A stretch of DNA of 64,000 bases from Lineus longissimus (lineage: Eukaryota; Nemertea; Pilidiophora; Heteronemertea; Lineidae). The notes under the pieces are model-generated. The model was not told the DNA's origin and ran no database searches. It saw only the letters and a program-made list of their open reading frames with translations. Both the position numbers and the translations under genes were made by a program. Numbering within the stretch: position 1 is the stretch's first letter; each line of letters starts with the position of its first letter. Location of the stretch: positions 19,676,070 to 19,740,069 of the forward strand of contig NC_088314.1 of assembly GCF_910592395.1 (NCBI RefSeq). Reading direction: 5' to 3'. Below are positions 12,401 through 24,400 of the stretch, one piece after another.

Positions 12401-15400
12401 GTTTCCGTTCATCCAGTCATAACTTATCTCGGTTTCCATAGCACTAAGCGACTAGGAGTATTACTCCCCCTGGATAGGATGCTGGTCTAACACAGGTTAA
12501 CTTCCCAGGCAAGCGTGATATGCATTCACTCCTGGGTGGAGAGAAGCAAGTAGGGTTAGGTGCCCTGTCCAAGGGCACAAAGATGTCCATTGTCTTTATG
12601 GTGCCTAGGATCTCCTTGTCATAAGCCAGGCGCTCTAATCACTCTGCCACTGATCTCTGAGATAGAAGACTCAAGAGAAATGAAAAGCAGTGCTGTTCCA
12701 ATCTACTTACTCTTTAAATAAGGTTTTTTGTGACACCGCAAACCATAGCCTTAGTTGCCTTTAAGGCAAATCTCGCAAACCGTTTCTTGCCGCAGTTAGT
12801 CAGGGCAATCAAGATGATCAAAGTGAATCTGTCCATTCTTTATCCTAGCACTGGGTAAACCGACACGTCGCATCTTCTTTATTAACGCACTTTCAGTGCT
12901 CCAGGAATATGAAGCATTTGACTCAGTCTGACAAGGAGGTGCAGGTGACCCCATTGAAGGAGAACGGTCGCAATGAAGCAACACCATCAATTCGTTTTCT
13001 GTTAGCCGTGTATCACCCTCCTCAAACTATAGATTTCAGTTGGGGTCTGAGCTTATGATGTATGTTTTTGTTTTGCATGGTGTAACATCAGTTGACAATC
13101 GGTAAGATTTGGTAAGGTGTTCTGTGAAAATCCCATATCTAGCAATCCATAGACTCTCCAAGAAGTCCACTTCGTCATCTTATTTATACTGTCTCATAGA
13201 GTGAAGGACAAGGCCAGTCCCCTGCGGTCACTGCGTATCCAAGGCGTAGTCAAATCAGTGAGTTTTGACGGGATTGTTGCCATTCCTGGATCCTCGCTTG
13301 ACAGATCAGCTGTTCAAGAAGTTCTGAATTAGAGCTTTCCCTATGTGACATGGAGCCCATGTGTGTGGCGGGTTCATCTTAGGGAAGGGTCCCAGAATGG
13401 CAACTATCAGGAATGACATTTCATCTGAAGGCCCTTGCCTACATTACCTGCTTTATTGAGAAAAAACAGTCCAAAGAACTAAACCTATCCACAGATCGGA
13501 AGCGACTGTCTAGCAAACACCAAGAAGGTTTTTTCAATCATTTGTTTCAAACACGGCCGGCTTCTTTATGAAGACTCTTCCAACAAAAACTTTCGAAAAT
13601 GGCAGCTTTTTACCCACCTTCAGTGATATACTTCAAATGCAACTCCCTTCTTTATTAACACAGTTTCAATGATAAACTTCAAACATGGCACGCTTCTTTG
13701 TCGGCACACTTTCAATGACGAGCTTCAAAGTCTTTGACTGAGCGTAGATCAGAATCTCGCTGGCGGCAGGTCTATTTTGATGGCAGTATATGAGGTGTGA
13801 TCTGACACACCATCTGTGGGTAATATGATAGGGATTACAATGGCCATGGCGATTTAGCAGAAACGGCGGAAACTCTAGAATATGAAAAGTACATGAAATA
13901 GTTCCAGGATACGTATCTGACTTATTCCCCTGGATAAGATTATGTTTCCAACTTTGGTTGTTGTCAACTCCTTGTAGGTAGTGACCTCGTTTGTGGCGAT
14001 GATTATGTTTTAAAGTGGAATTCCCTTAGCGGACACCTCTCTACTAAGTACACCCACTCTATCAAGGAGTGGATTTGGCCCGAATTGGTCACTTCCATTC
14101 AATTTGACCTCTCTCACTGGAGGACGGTATTTGTCATTCCCAGGGGTGTCTGTTATAGAGAGCTTCTACTGTATTTTTCTTTTCCAGAATTATGGCAAAT
14201 ACAAAAACTTGGAATATAAACACAAAATCCCGGACATGCACCGCTATCGGTGGGAGACGGGCGATTGGACAGATGACTCCGATCAAATGATACTGATTAT
14301 GCAGTCGCTAACTGAGAATAACGGAAAAGTAAGTTAACCAATCAGAATCTCAGTTCATACGATGACTTTCCCAATTAAAGGCTTTCTGAATGACCAAGCT
14401 GTTGTCTACCCAGTCTTCTTCCACTCAACAGTAGTAGTCTCCATAATCAAATTTGACAGAATTATCATGATGTTCTGATTGTAACCGTGCATGGACCTGA
14501 GCTTTGGTATTCATAACTTCGTATTTCCCCTCTCAGATTGACCCCAAAGATTACGGAGGTCGCATCAAAGTCTGGATGAAGCGAGGATTTCAGGAGCTGG
14601 GGGATTTTGGCGGGATGGGTATTGGAGCTACGACGATGGCTGTTTTGACGCATCCGAAGTTCCAGGACAATCCCCATGAGGTAGGTTAAGCATCTTTCGT
14701 CCACTTACTCCAAGTAGCATTTAGTGGTGCTGCAGTGATTTCACCAACAGCGGGGGACGAATCTGTATTGAAACACAGTAACTAGAAATGATTACGAAAA
14801 TGTCAGAAGCTCACCCTACCCACGCCATGTTGGACCCGTGGAAACCCATTACCACTAACCCCCGGAGACAATATAATTAGCAACTCTTTCGAATATGAAG
14901 ACCTCCGGATATGATGGTGGCAGTCGTTGAACCTTTCAGGACGGGTGCTCGCTCTCCAATGCAGGGGTTAGTGATTGGCTCTACTTGCAACCTCTTATGT
15001 TGGCTACAGTTGGAGAGTTCCGCGCAAAACGAGATACAGTGGAACCTCCCTTAGTGGACACTTCTCTATTCAGGACACCTCTCTCTTAAGGACACTAGTT
15101 TTGGTCTCAAATTGGCTGTTGGCAGTATCTTTACCGCACCTTGCTCAGAACTCTGGCCTTCCTTCCTTGTGAATTGCAATTACAACCAAGGCGTTTTTGC
15201 TGCCAATGGTGAGTGGTAGCCCTGGCCCAAACTGGTCAGACTAGCTGGCAAAGCAGTATCTTTACCACACCTTGCTCAGAACTCTGGCCTTCCTTCCTTG
15301 TGAATTACAATTACAACCAAGGCGTTTTTGCTGCCAATGGTGAGTGGTAGCCCAGGCACAGAACTGGTCAGACTAGCTCGCAGGCAGTACCTTCATAACA

Positions 15401-18400
15401 CCTTGCTCAGAACCCTGGCCTACCTTCCTTGTGAGTCAGTGTAAAGTCAGCCAGCAAGCTTATTAGACATGCATCATGACCTGAAAATCAGTTGTTGCAA
15501 AAAATATATTTACATGAAGTGAGCCATTTATCAATTAGAGCCAATTTGGTTGACACTGGGCTCTTGTCGTGGATAATGGGGGAATGATTATGGATAGGGT
15601 TGGATGACATCAGGCAGTTATTTTATCTGTCATGGGGTACAAATAACAAAGGTGTATTGTTGATATAAAGTAACGAGGAAGACAAGTATTCGTAAGAGGT
15701 CATCAATCAAAGTATCATTGATCAGTTCATCTGAAGAGTTGTGTTTTTGGTTCGAGTCTTACACCGCCTCTAGCTTTCAATAAGAAATTCCTTAGAAACA
15801 ACTGCAGGCAGGAAACATCAGCAGTCCCGGATATGAGTGGAACCTCCCTTAGCGGACACCTCTTTATCAAGGACACCCTCTCTAATAAGGACCTTAGTCT
15901 GGTCCCAAATTGGGTGTTTCCATTCAATTTGGTTCCACTGTATTATTAATCAGTTTATCTGAAAATTTGGACTCGTTTTTGATTCGATCGTTCAAGTTTT
16001 CCCAATCCATCCATCAAACCAGGCAGGTCCTTCGCAGGAGTGTCCCCAGGGTGTTGTATTATCCGCCTCCAGCTATCAATAAGAAACTATTTAGAGACCA
16101 CTGCAGGCTGGAAAACTGGCAAGTATTGGCAAAACGCCAGCAGTCCGCGAAATATCACTGATCAGTTTATCTGATGAATTGGCCTTCTTATCCAATACAT
16201 TTCACAGAGGGATATAAAGTGCGGTGTACGTGTTGTTCAGGCCAAGTTAACATGGCGCGTGTTCTTTCGATCATTCGCCCATTTATCGGGTAATCTCGGG
16301 CAATAACTGATTACAGGATGCCGAAGGGAAGCACAATCGGCAAGATTTGACGGGTCCAGTGAGTCTTGTATTCTTCCTGCCAATGATGGATGGGCTGTCA
16401 TCAGGGATGTGGTGTCAAAGTCGAAGAGGGGCTGCCAAATTGGCTCAGGGTATCAACAGACTCTAAGCAGGGGATCTGCCCTCGCCTAAAACCCTTGAGA
16501 TAGAACATAGGAGGTGGTTTCTCAGTCCCACTGCATTTGCGCCATTGATAATGACCAGTGACTGACTAGATTTCAGTCAGAGTAACACATCATACAAGGT
16601 CACAGAAACCAGCTTACTGCAGTCATATTGGCTCAGAGTATCAGTAGACCCTAAGCGAATCAAATCCTCCCAAGCCTGAAACCCTTGACATGTTGATATA
16701 GAACAGAGGACTGACAGCACTTGCGCTGTTAGGTGGACAGTGGATCACCTCTGCCCTCAACCTTACAAGAAACCATTGGGACCAAAAGAAATGGTTTACT
16801 CTTTCTGACCATCTGTCCTGTCTTGAGGTGGGTGACTTCCTATATCAGCCTGTTGCAAAACAATATTCATTGCAGTTCATAACAAATTTGTTGATCTTTT
16901 GTTCTTGTGTTTCCTCAGGGCAACTGCTGTAGGAAACCACCAAGTTGAGTCAAGCCTCTGGATCAGTGATGAGAGTTCAGTCAGGGTCACTTACACTCCT
17001 TTGCTACAGAAGCCAGCTAACTGCAGCCAGATTTGCTCATTTATAGTATCAGCAACCCCCAGGCAGTAGATCACCACTGCCCTCGCCCTTACAAGAAACC
17101 ATTGAGGTCAGGAAAGAAGCTGTTAACTCTTTTTTTGTCCATCTGTCCTATCTGAAGGCGGGTGACTTCGTATGCCAGCCTGTTGCAAAACAATACTCAT
17201 CGCCGTTTACAACAAATTTGTTGTCTGTTGTTATTTCCTGTGGGACAACCGTTCAAAATGGTGGTACCTTTTCAGGATGATTTCTCGCAACTGGTCAAAA
17301 GTGGTGGATTTTCTCTCAATAGTGCAACAAGTTCAAATATTAACCTTGACAAGCACAAGTCTAATACTGTCCATGTCGATCTACCGCCGTTGCGTATCAT
17401 TCATCCTTCCTTGAAAGGCAGAGGCTTTAGGATTGATGTTCACGAAGTCGACATGCATACTGTACTAATGCATCCCCTGTCAACAGTCTTAAGCTTGGTG
17501 TAACAACTTATTGTTATCCCCATCATCCTAATTGGAACTCTGTTGGCCTTTCATCAAATTGTCCCTTGCAAGCAAAGATGTAAGGACAGCACTTGTCAGT
17601 CACGAAGGTGTCCTTAATAGAGAGGTTCTACTGAACTTCAAAGTAATACGCTTTTAATAGTAACTGATTCACAACAACGTGATCCTAATTCATTGTGACG
17701 TCCTCATCTGTGAGTTACTGACTTAGCACATCCCAGCTGCCTCTCTATCACTGTGATTACAAATCTGGTGACCTTTACACTTCCTTAGGAAATGACGGAC
17801 TTCTCTCGCTAGATATAGAGACATAGCTCCACATTTGACCGACTTTAACCCTTGATGGAGGGGGGGGTCTAAGTGTTATTGACGGGCACCTTTGACATGA
17901 GGTAGCTGCCCCTTCGTCGCTATATATATATATAATAATCAAGTATGGATTAATCTATACTTGCTATAATGATAATCTAAAGACGTTACAAGTCAGTCTT
18001 GGAAAATGACGAATTGCTACAGCTAGATGTTAGAACATTGCATAGATCTGCATCCGATTGGGAGGGGTGCATTTTAACATTATTGCGTGGTGCTTCGATC
18101 CCCTAACATGAGGCAGCTGCCCCGACATCAGTCCGATTGCTAATCAGATTATCTTTACATGTCCATCTTAGGAAATGACAGCTTGTTCCGGCTTGATATG
18201 GAGACTGAAACAGCTCCGCATCTGACTGGGTTTAACCCTTGCGGAGGGGATTTTAACTTGCCAAGTCATCTAATATGGGCAGCTGCCTCTCCATCACAGC
18301 ATTACTTATCTGTTGACCTTTACATAGCTGTCTTATAAGATGACAGATTGCTCCGGCTTGATAAGGAGACAACAAATAGCTCTACATCTCACAGGATCGG

Positions 18401-21400
18401 AGTAGCTTGTAGCCTGACTATAGCCAATTGTGTCATATGTGTAAGTCATATTTCTGATAGGTGACAAAGGCAGGCATGAATGGCATGTCACAATCACTCA
18501 GTTCAAGGGATTATGAAAAAATCCCCACTTGTCATAGAAACACCAATGGCATTCTTTCTGTCCCATAAGGGGTTCAATCAACTCTATTGGAAAAAAACAG
18601 CAGGTGGCATTCTGTCCGTCCTTAATCAGGATTTCTGCCAACTCCATTGTCAGTGGGGAATGTCCACAGGTAGCATTGGGGGGAGTATGTCATTTGATTG
18701 CTGTGACGGATGGGTCTATTTTGTAACCAATTCTTGATGTTCATGGTGCAGGGATGATGTCTAAAGGGCATTGCATGTAAATAACTAGCTAGGATATCGT
18801 TGATATCAGTAACAGGGGTTTCAGGGCTGTTTCAATTGCTTTCCTACGTTTCTCACAGAATGTTATGAGCTGTCTCCTTATCAAGCAACAGCAATCTGTC
18901 ATCTCCTACCACGACTAAGTAAAGGTCACCAGATAAGCAATCACATTGATGGAGAGGCCCCATTGCAATAATGAAAAGATCCTACCAATTTGAATTCAGT
19001 TATTCCACGTATCATAAAGTTGCAGGGTTAAATCCTGATCTCGGAGGTAGATGTGTCTTATTAATAGGCTCCACAACCCTTTTTTAGACCCTCTCCTGTT
19101 GCCATGGCTCCCACGTTTGTCACCAAGCATGTCTAAGAAGAGGTAATCTTGATGATGTCTTAAAGCCTGGGGCAGGAATTAAACAAAACGTATTATATAC
19201 GTGTTATATCTATACGTATCGAGGAAAATGTTGGATGTATAATCCTGGATGTGACAGAAACACATATTGACAACCCACGCAAGATTTGCAAAGCTGGAAT
19301 TAAATTTTCCCTTGATGGCCTGCGGTCATGGCGACTTTTTTCTGACATTTTACCTTGACTCTCCTAATTTTGACACCTGTCAGTAAACCCTATCCATGAT
19401 ATGAACAGATGAAGATGTATTTTCATGTCATGTCGGAACGAATCCCTTGATAACTTGACGTCTTTGCGACTTTTTTCTGACATTTGACCTTGGCTTTCCT
19501 AACTTTGACACCTGTCAATAAACCCTATCCATGATATGAACGGATGAAGATGTATTTCCATGTCATGTCGGAACGCATCCCTTGATAACTTGATGTTTTT
19601 GTGACTTTTTTTCTGACATTTGACCTTGGTTATGCTAACTTTGACATCTGCCAGTAAACCCTATCCATGACATGAACAGATAAGGGCTCATATGAATAAA
19701 GTCTAGCAAATGCTTTTACTTCAATTTTGTACAGAAAGGCCTAGTGTAACTGTACATGGAGTTTTAGATAAAAGCATTTGCTAGTCTTTATTCATATCAC
19801 CCATGGAACGAATCTCTTGATGGCTTGGGGTCTTAAGACTTTTTCCCAACATTTGACATTGGCTACCGTTACTTTGATGCCTGCAAGTGAATCTTTAACA
19901 ATAGAATGGTGTCCTTGTCTTTCAAGGTTATTCTCCCCTCCGTGACATTCTCAAAAGATGAGCTTACTCAAAACCTTTAGACACATCTTGCCTATAGCCG
20001 TTGTATATAATAGCTCCAATGAATATGTGTGTTCAGGTTTAGTTTCTCAAAGGGGTTGACCATTGTGGTCTTTGGTGTGGGCTCTTGGGCTGACATCAAA
20101 GCTGCCTCTTGTCCGAGCAACCTCAAACAAGCGATTGTAGTCCGACAACCTGTGGTACTTGTTGCTCCGGTGAGCAAGAAAAAGTTTGATGGTCTTTGGT
20201 AGCACGGCTATCGCTAGGATTGATATTTATCACTTGTTGCAGCAATGACTGATGCTTGTTGCTAGTATCTTTGAAGACCACCTGAAACAGGCAATATTTG
20301 TTGCATGTGAATCATTACAGGTGACTGCAACAAAAATCTCATGCGGGGGCACTTCTTCTTGTCGGGGTCATCTCTTAAATTTGAATTTGAACTTAAATTT
20401 GAGATTGTCCAACTACATGCACTGAATGATATAAAACATGAAATTTGTAATTGAATTTGAATTTGAAAGTTTCCACTTGCGTTATTGCAATATAACGACA
20501 AAGATGATGAACACTTTAGACGGACAAGTGTTGGCAGATCTCAAAAATGCTCGATCGTTAAGAGTGCTCATCACTGCTCTCTCATCACGACCTACGCCAT
20601 AACACATCAATGCATCAACTTCAGTATAAGATATATCGCTGCTATTGTCAATGTCTTCTCTTATCATATCCGATTTAAAAGAACAATGCTGCTATCTGTT
20701 GTCGGAGTGTCAGTGAGTGGGCGTCTCTCATCCAGGGCCCTGGTCACCAGAAACCAATAACAGTGAACACTTATATCCCGGAGCAGGGGATCAGTGGCAG
20801 AGTGGTTATAGCCCGAGCTTCTAACCAGAAGGTCATAAGTTCGACGCTAGGCATAGGACGGATCAGCGCTGTTTCGTCCTTGTGTCCTTGAGCAAGGGAC
20901 TTAATCCTACTAATCCTAAGGTGTTTATGATAAAAAGAGAAAATGAAATCACAAAGTTGGAGACCTTTTGGGCCCTGGAAGTGACATTTCGTCCCTCCTA
21001 ACGACAGTATGACTTGGACAATAGAATCTGAAGATCAGATCCAAAAGTTTAACAATATCAAATCAACATTATCTCTGCTACTCTCGATGATTTCTAAAGT
21101 TTTTGCCAAGCTTTAATTTCACTCGAAGCTGACATGAGTCTTGTGTACATTTCATGTGCAAATTTACATGTATGCACAGTGGCAACAGGGTGACTTAGTC
21201 ACTTGATCTGAAGTAGATTTACGAGCTCCTTAAACAGTTTACCACAGAAGGAGTCCAACAATAGGCCTCACAATAGAAGCCAACTTTGACCAAGAAATCG
21301 ACAATATGCGTCTGATCCATCTGTTCATCTTAATAGGTTATTAGATTGCATATTGCCGGAGAAAAGGTCAGCTCGGCTAAGAGCGCCTTTGAAAAATGCC

Positions 21401-24400
21401 CTGGTGGCCCAGGGGTGGGGATGCTGGTCGTGTTATGGCAATTTCAATGAGTCAGATTTTCATGATTTTTTGTCGTGTTGACAAATTTTGTACAGAAATC
21501 CAGTACCTAAGCCTGATCAATTTTAGATGTCTGACCGCAGCTTATGTGTCATGATGGCTAAAATACTGGCATTTTGCTACCATGAACGTACACATTGCAT
21601 GACATCGCTCGTACGTGCTCCACGACAAGCAATTTAGGTGCTGTGACTATAAACAATTATCACTTTGATGGGAAATAAAACAAATATTGTGTGCAGGCCA
21701 AACTAGTAATTGCTGTATCTGATAATGATCGCAGGTTGCAACAACCACTGATTCTTGTTGCAGGTGTCTGAAATGACCAGTAAACAAGAGATTTTTGTTG
21801 CAAGCAATCATGATCACAGTCGCAGCGACAGAAATAACTCGTTTGCTGAGGGCTTCAGTGATAGAATTGGAACCAGTGGCGCGTAGATGGCTGGTAAAGG
21901 TCGCAATTCAGTACCACACCAAAACTGTTCATGAAATCCGCCACAATGTGCCAGCTCTATCCTGCCATCGCGTTGACATTTATCGCGATCACCGTCAACC
22001 GTAGCATCAGGTGGGAAAGCAGATTACCTGCTGATAGACTGGTTCTATCAATTATCTGGCAAATCACAGCAGAATCGCATCGGTGAACAATATGTCAACC
22101 AAGTATTCGCGTTCGATTGTGACCACGCCTTTTCCATCTTGACAATCTACTCTCTCTTTATCGGGAATGATTGTCGTGGCCAAAATGGCATCCTATATAT
22201 TTTGTTCAAAGTTGAAATTCATTTAAGGGTTGACATTAGAGACTGCCACTTTGTCTAGAACTTGAAGTCCTAAAGCTATTAGAAATCCATCAACATCAAG
22301 TGAATCAGAACTTGAAGGGTGGGAGGCTGTTCTCTTGATACAAAGAACTGACTCCCACCCTTTATCTTGGGATCTACTTTGAAAGAGTTCTGATTGCTTT
22401 CGGATTTCAAGTTTTAGCCAAAGTGGTGCCTAATGTCAACCCTTGAAGTGCCAAGCAGATCAAGTCTTCACGAAGATCAGCTGCCATGCCATAACGCTTC
22501 ACGGCATCAACCCAGATTACACATGTCCTGCCTCTCCTCTTCCTACTGAGTTCTTCCGGATGCCAGTTCAGCCTCATGGGGAGTCTGTTTTCTTCCTCAC
22601 GGACAGCATGTCGGTACCAGCAGTATTCCGGATGCCAGTTCAGCCTCATGGGGAGTATGTTTTCTTCCTCACGGACAGCATGTCGGTAACAGCAGTATTC
22701 CGGATGCCAGTTCAGCCTCATGGGGAGTCTGTTTTCTTCCTCACGGACAGCATGTCGGTACCAGCAGTGTTCCGGATGCCAGTTCAGCCTCATGGGGAGT
22801 CTGTTTTCTTCCTCACGGACAGCATGTCGGTACCAGCAGTGTTCCGGATGCCAGTTCAGCCTCATGGGGAGTCTGTTTTCTTCCTCACGGACAGCATGTC
22901 GGTACCAGCAGTATTCTGGATGCCAGTTCAGCCTCATGGGGAGTCTGTTTTCTTCCTCACGGACAGCATGTCGGTACCAGCAGTATTCTGGATGCCAGTT
23001 CAGCCTCATGGGGAGTCTGTTTTCTTCCTCACGGACAGCATGTCGGTACCAGCAGTATTCCGGATGCCAGTTCAGCCTCATGGGGAGTCTGTTTTCTTCC
23101 TCACGGACAGCATGTCGGTACCAGCAGTATTCCGGATGCCAGTTCAGCCTCATGCGGAGTCTGTTTTCTTCCTCACGGACAGCATGTCGGTACCAGCAGT
23201 GGTACGCTACTAGCGATGAATGAAGTGGCAGACAACCCTTGGAGTCCGTTGACATCAACCCTCTTCTCACCAATTTGTTTGCACAGTACTGATCATTTAA
23301 CGTTTTCCCGTGTTTTTTCATGGGCAAACTGACATTGTTGATAGAAGCTAAAAGCTTTTGCTGGTTATGTTGTTTACTTGCTAGTTAGCTGAGCCTTTTA
23401 TGTTCTGTAAAATCATGTGGGTTTGGAGGAGTGTCAAAGACCTGTAGTCAGTTTTGTCAGTTTACACATCTGGTTACTCTACAGTGTCAATGTTTATTTC
23501 CATTTACTGGTGGCACAACACACAAACAACGTAAAAGGGTTGACAGTAGTCACCACTATTTTGGCTAGAACTCTTTTAGAATGAAGTGAATGCCAATTTC
23601 CAGGATGGGAGTCAGTATTCCTTTTCCAGAGAACACTCCCACCCTGGAAATCAGACTCCCACCCTGAAAATTAGTACATGTATTCACTTGATTCTGAAGG
23701 AGTTCTAATTGCTTTAGAAGTTCAAGTTCTAGCCAAAATGAAAATGAAAGGCACTTTCTTAGAGTAATCGTGCAAATCCTCAAACAGAACCACACTCCGG
23801 ATGCAGTGGACCAGCCTCGTTCCTCACCCAATTAGGATGACGCAATGGACTGCCCTGGGAGTCTAACAGAACCGGACCAAACCCTCTTTTCTGTACCTAA
23901 ATCGTCATAATCTAATATGACTGTGTTCAGCTTACGCTCTACTTGCTAACTTTGATCTTGTAGGCTGTCTTAATCACATTCTCTCCTGTCAATGTGACTT
24001 AGGTGTTGACACCATGAAGATTGGTTGGTCAAAGGTTGGGTCAGGTCTTAAAAGGAAACCATAGGCATTAATAAAAACACATTCGCCATTTCCTTATGAT
24101 CAGTTTTCATCTTCTTGCTATATAGTTGAAAAAAATAGGCTAGTCAAACCTTTCCTTTGGAAAAAGAACGCGGAAAGTTAGTATCATCTTCTTTCTTACT
24201 TTTCGACCGCTTTTGATATGTCATATTTTGTGTCTTTACAGGCAGCGGCCGACGTCTGGGAAAAAAGTGGACGATACGCTGCTCCAAATGGTGCCGTAAT
24301 GCGGACAGCCATCTTAGGAATTCACGACTTCAAAAATATAAAAAACGTCATCAAAAATACGTTAGACGTTTGTAAAACGACGCATGCTGACCCAAGGTGA

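Larger units (their letters stand above)
14681..24241. other. Intron 4 of the glycohydrolase gene (9.6 kb), repeat-rich
   Basis: No coding exon seen. It contains successive diverged tandem repeats: a 129-bp unit (15121-15440), direct repeats at 15727-16165, a 330-bp duplication (16420-17260), a 150-180-bp diverged array (17700-18420), a 133-bp array (19330-19860), a 72-bp array (22558-23205), a SINE (20787-20930) and palindromic elements (22222-22446, 23537-23745). Nothing is recognised in 18800-19320 or 23750-24240. Confidence 0.7.

Noticed and set aside
20787-20860. tRNA gene
   Set aside because: A- and B-box-like motifs are present, but no consistent cloverleaf or anticodon arm, and a SINE body follows.
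3731-23205. CRISPR-like arrays
   Set aside because: The tandem arrays have no unique spacers and the window is eukaryotic.
22443-23223. Plus-strand open frames of 256 and 167 codons (MPVQPHGESVFFLTDS repeats)
   Set aside because: They exist only because the 72-bp unit is a multiple of three; the minus strand gives the LINE-like reading, and there are no splice or start signals.
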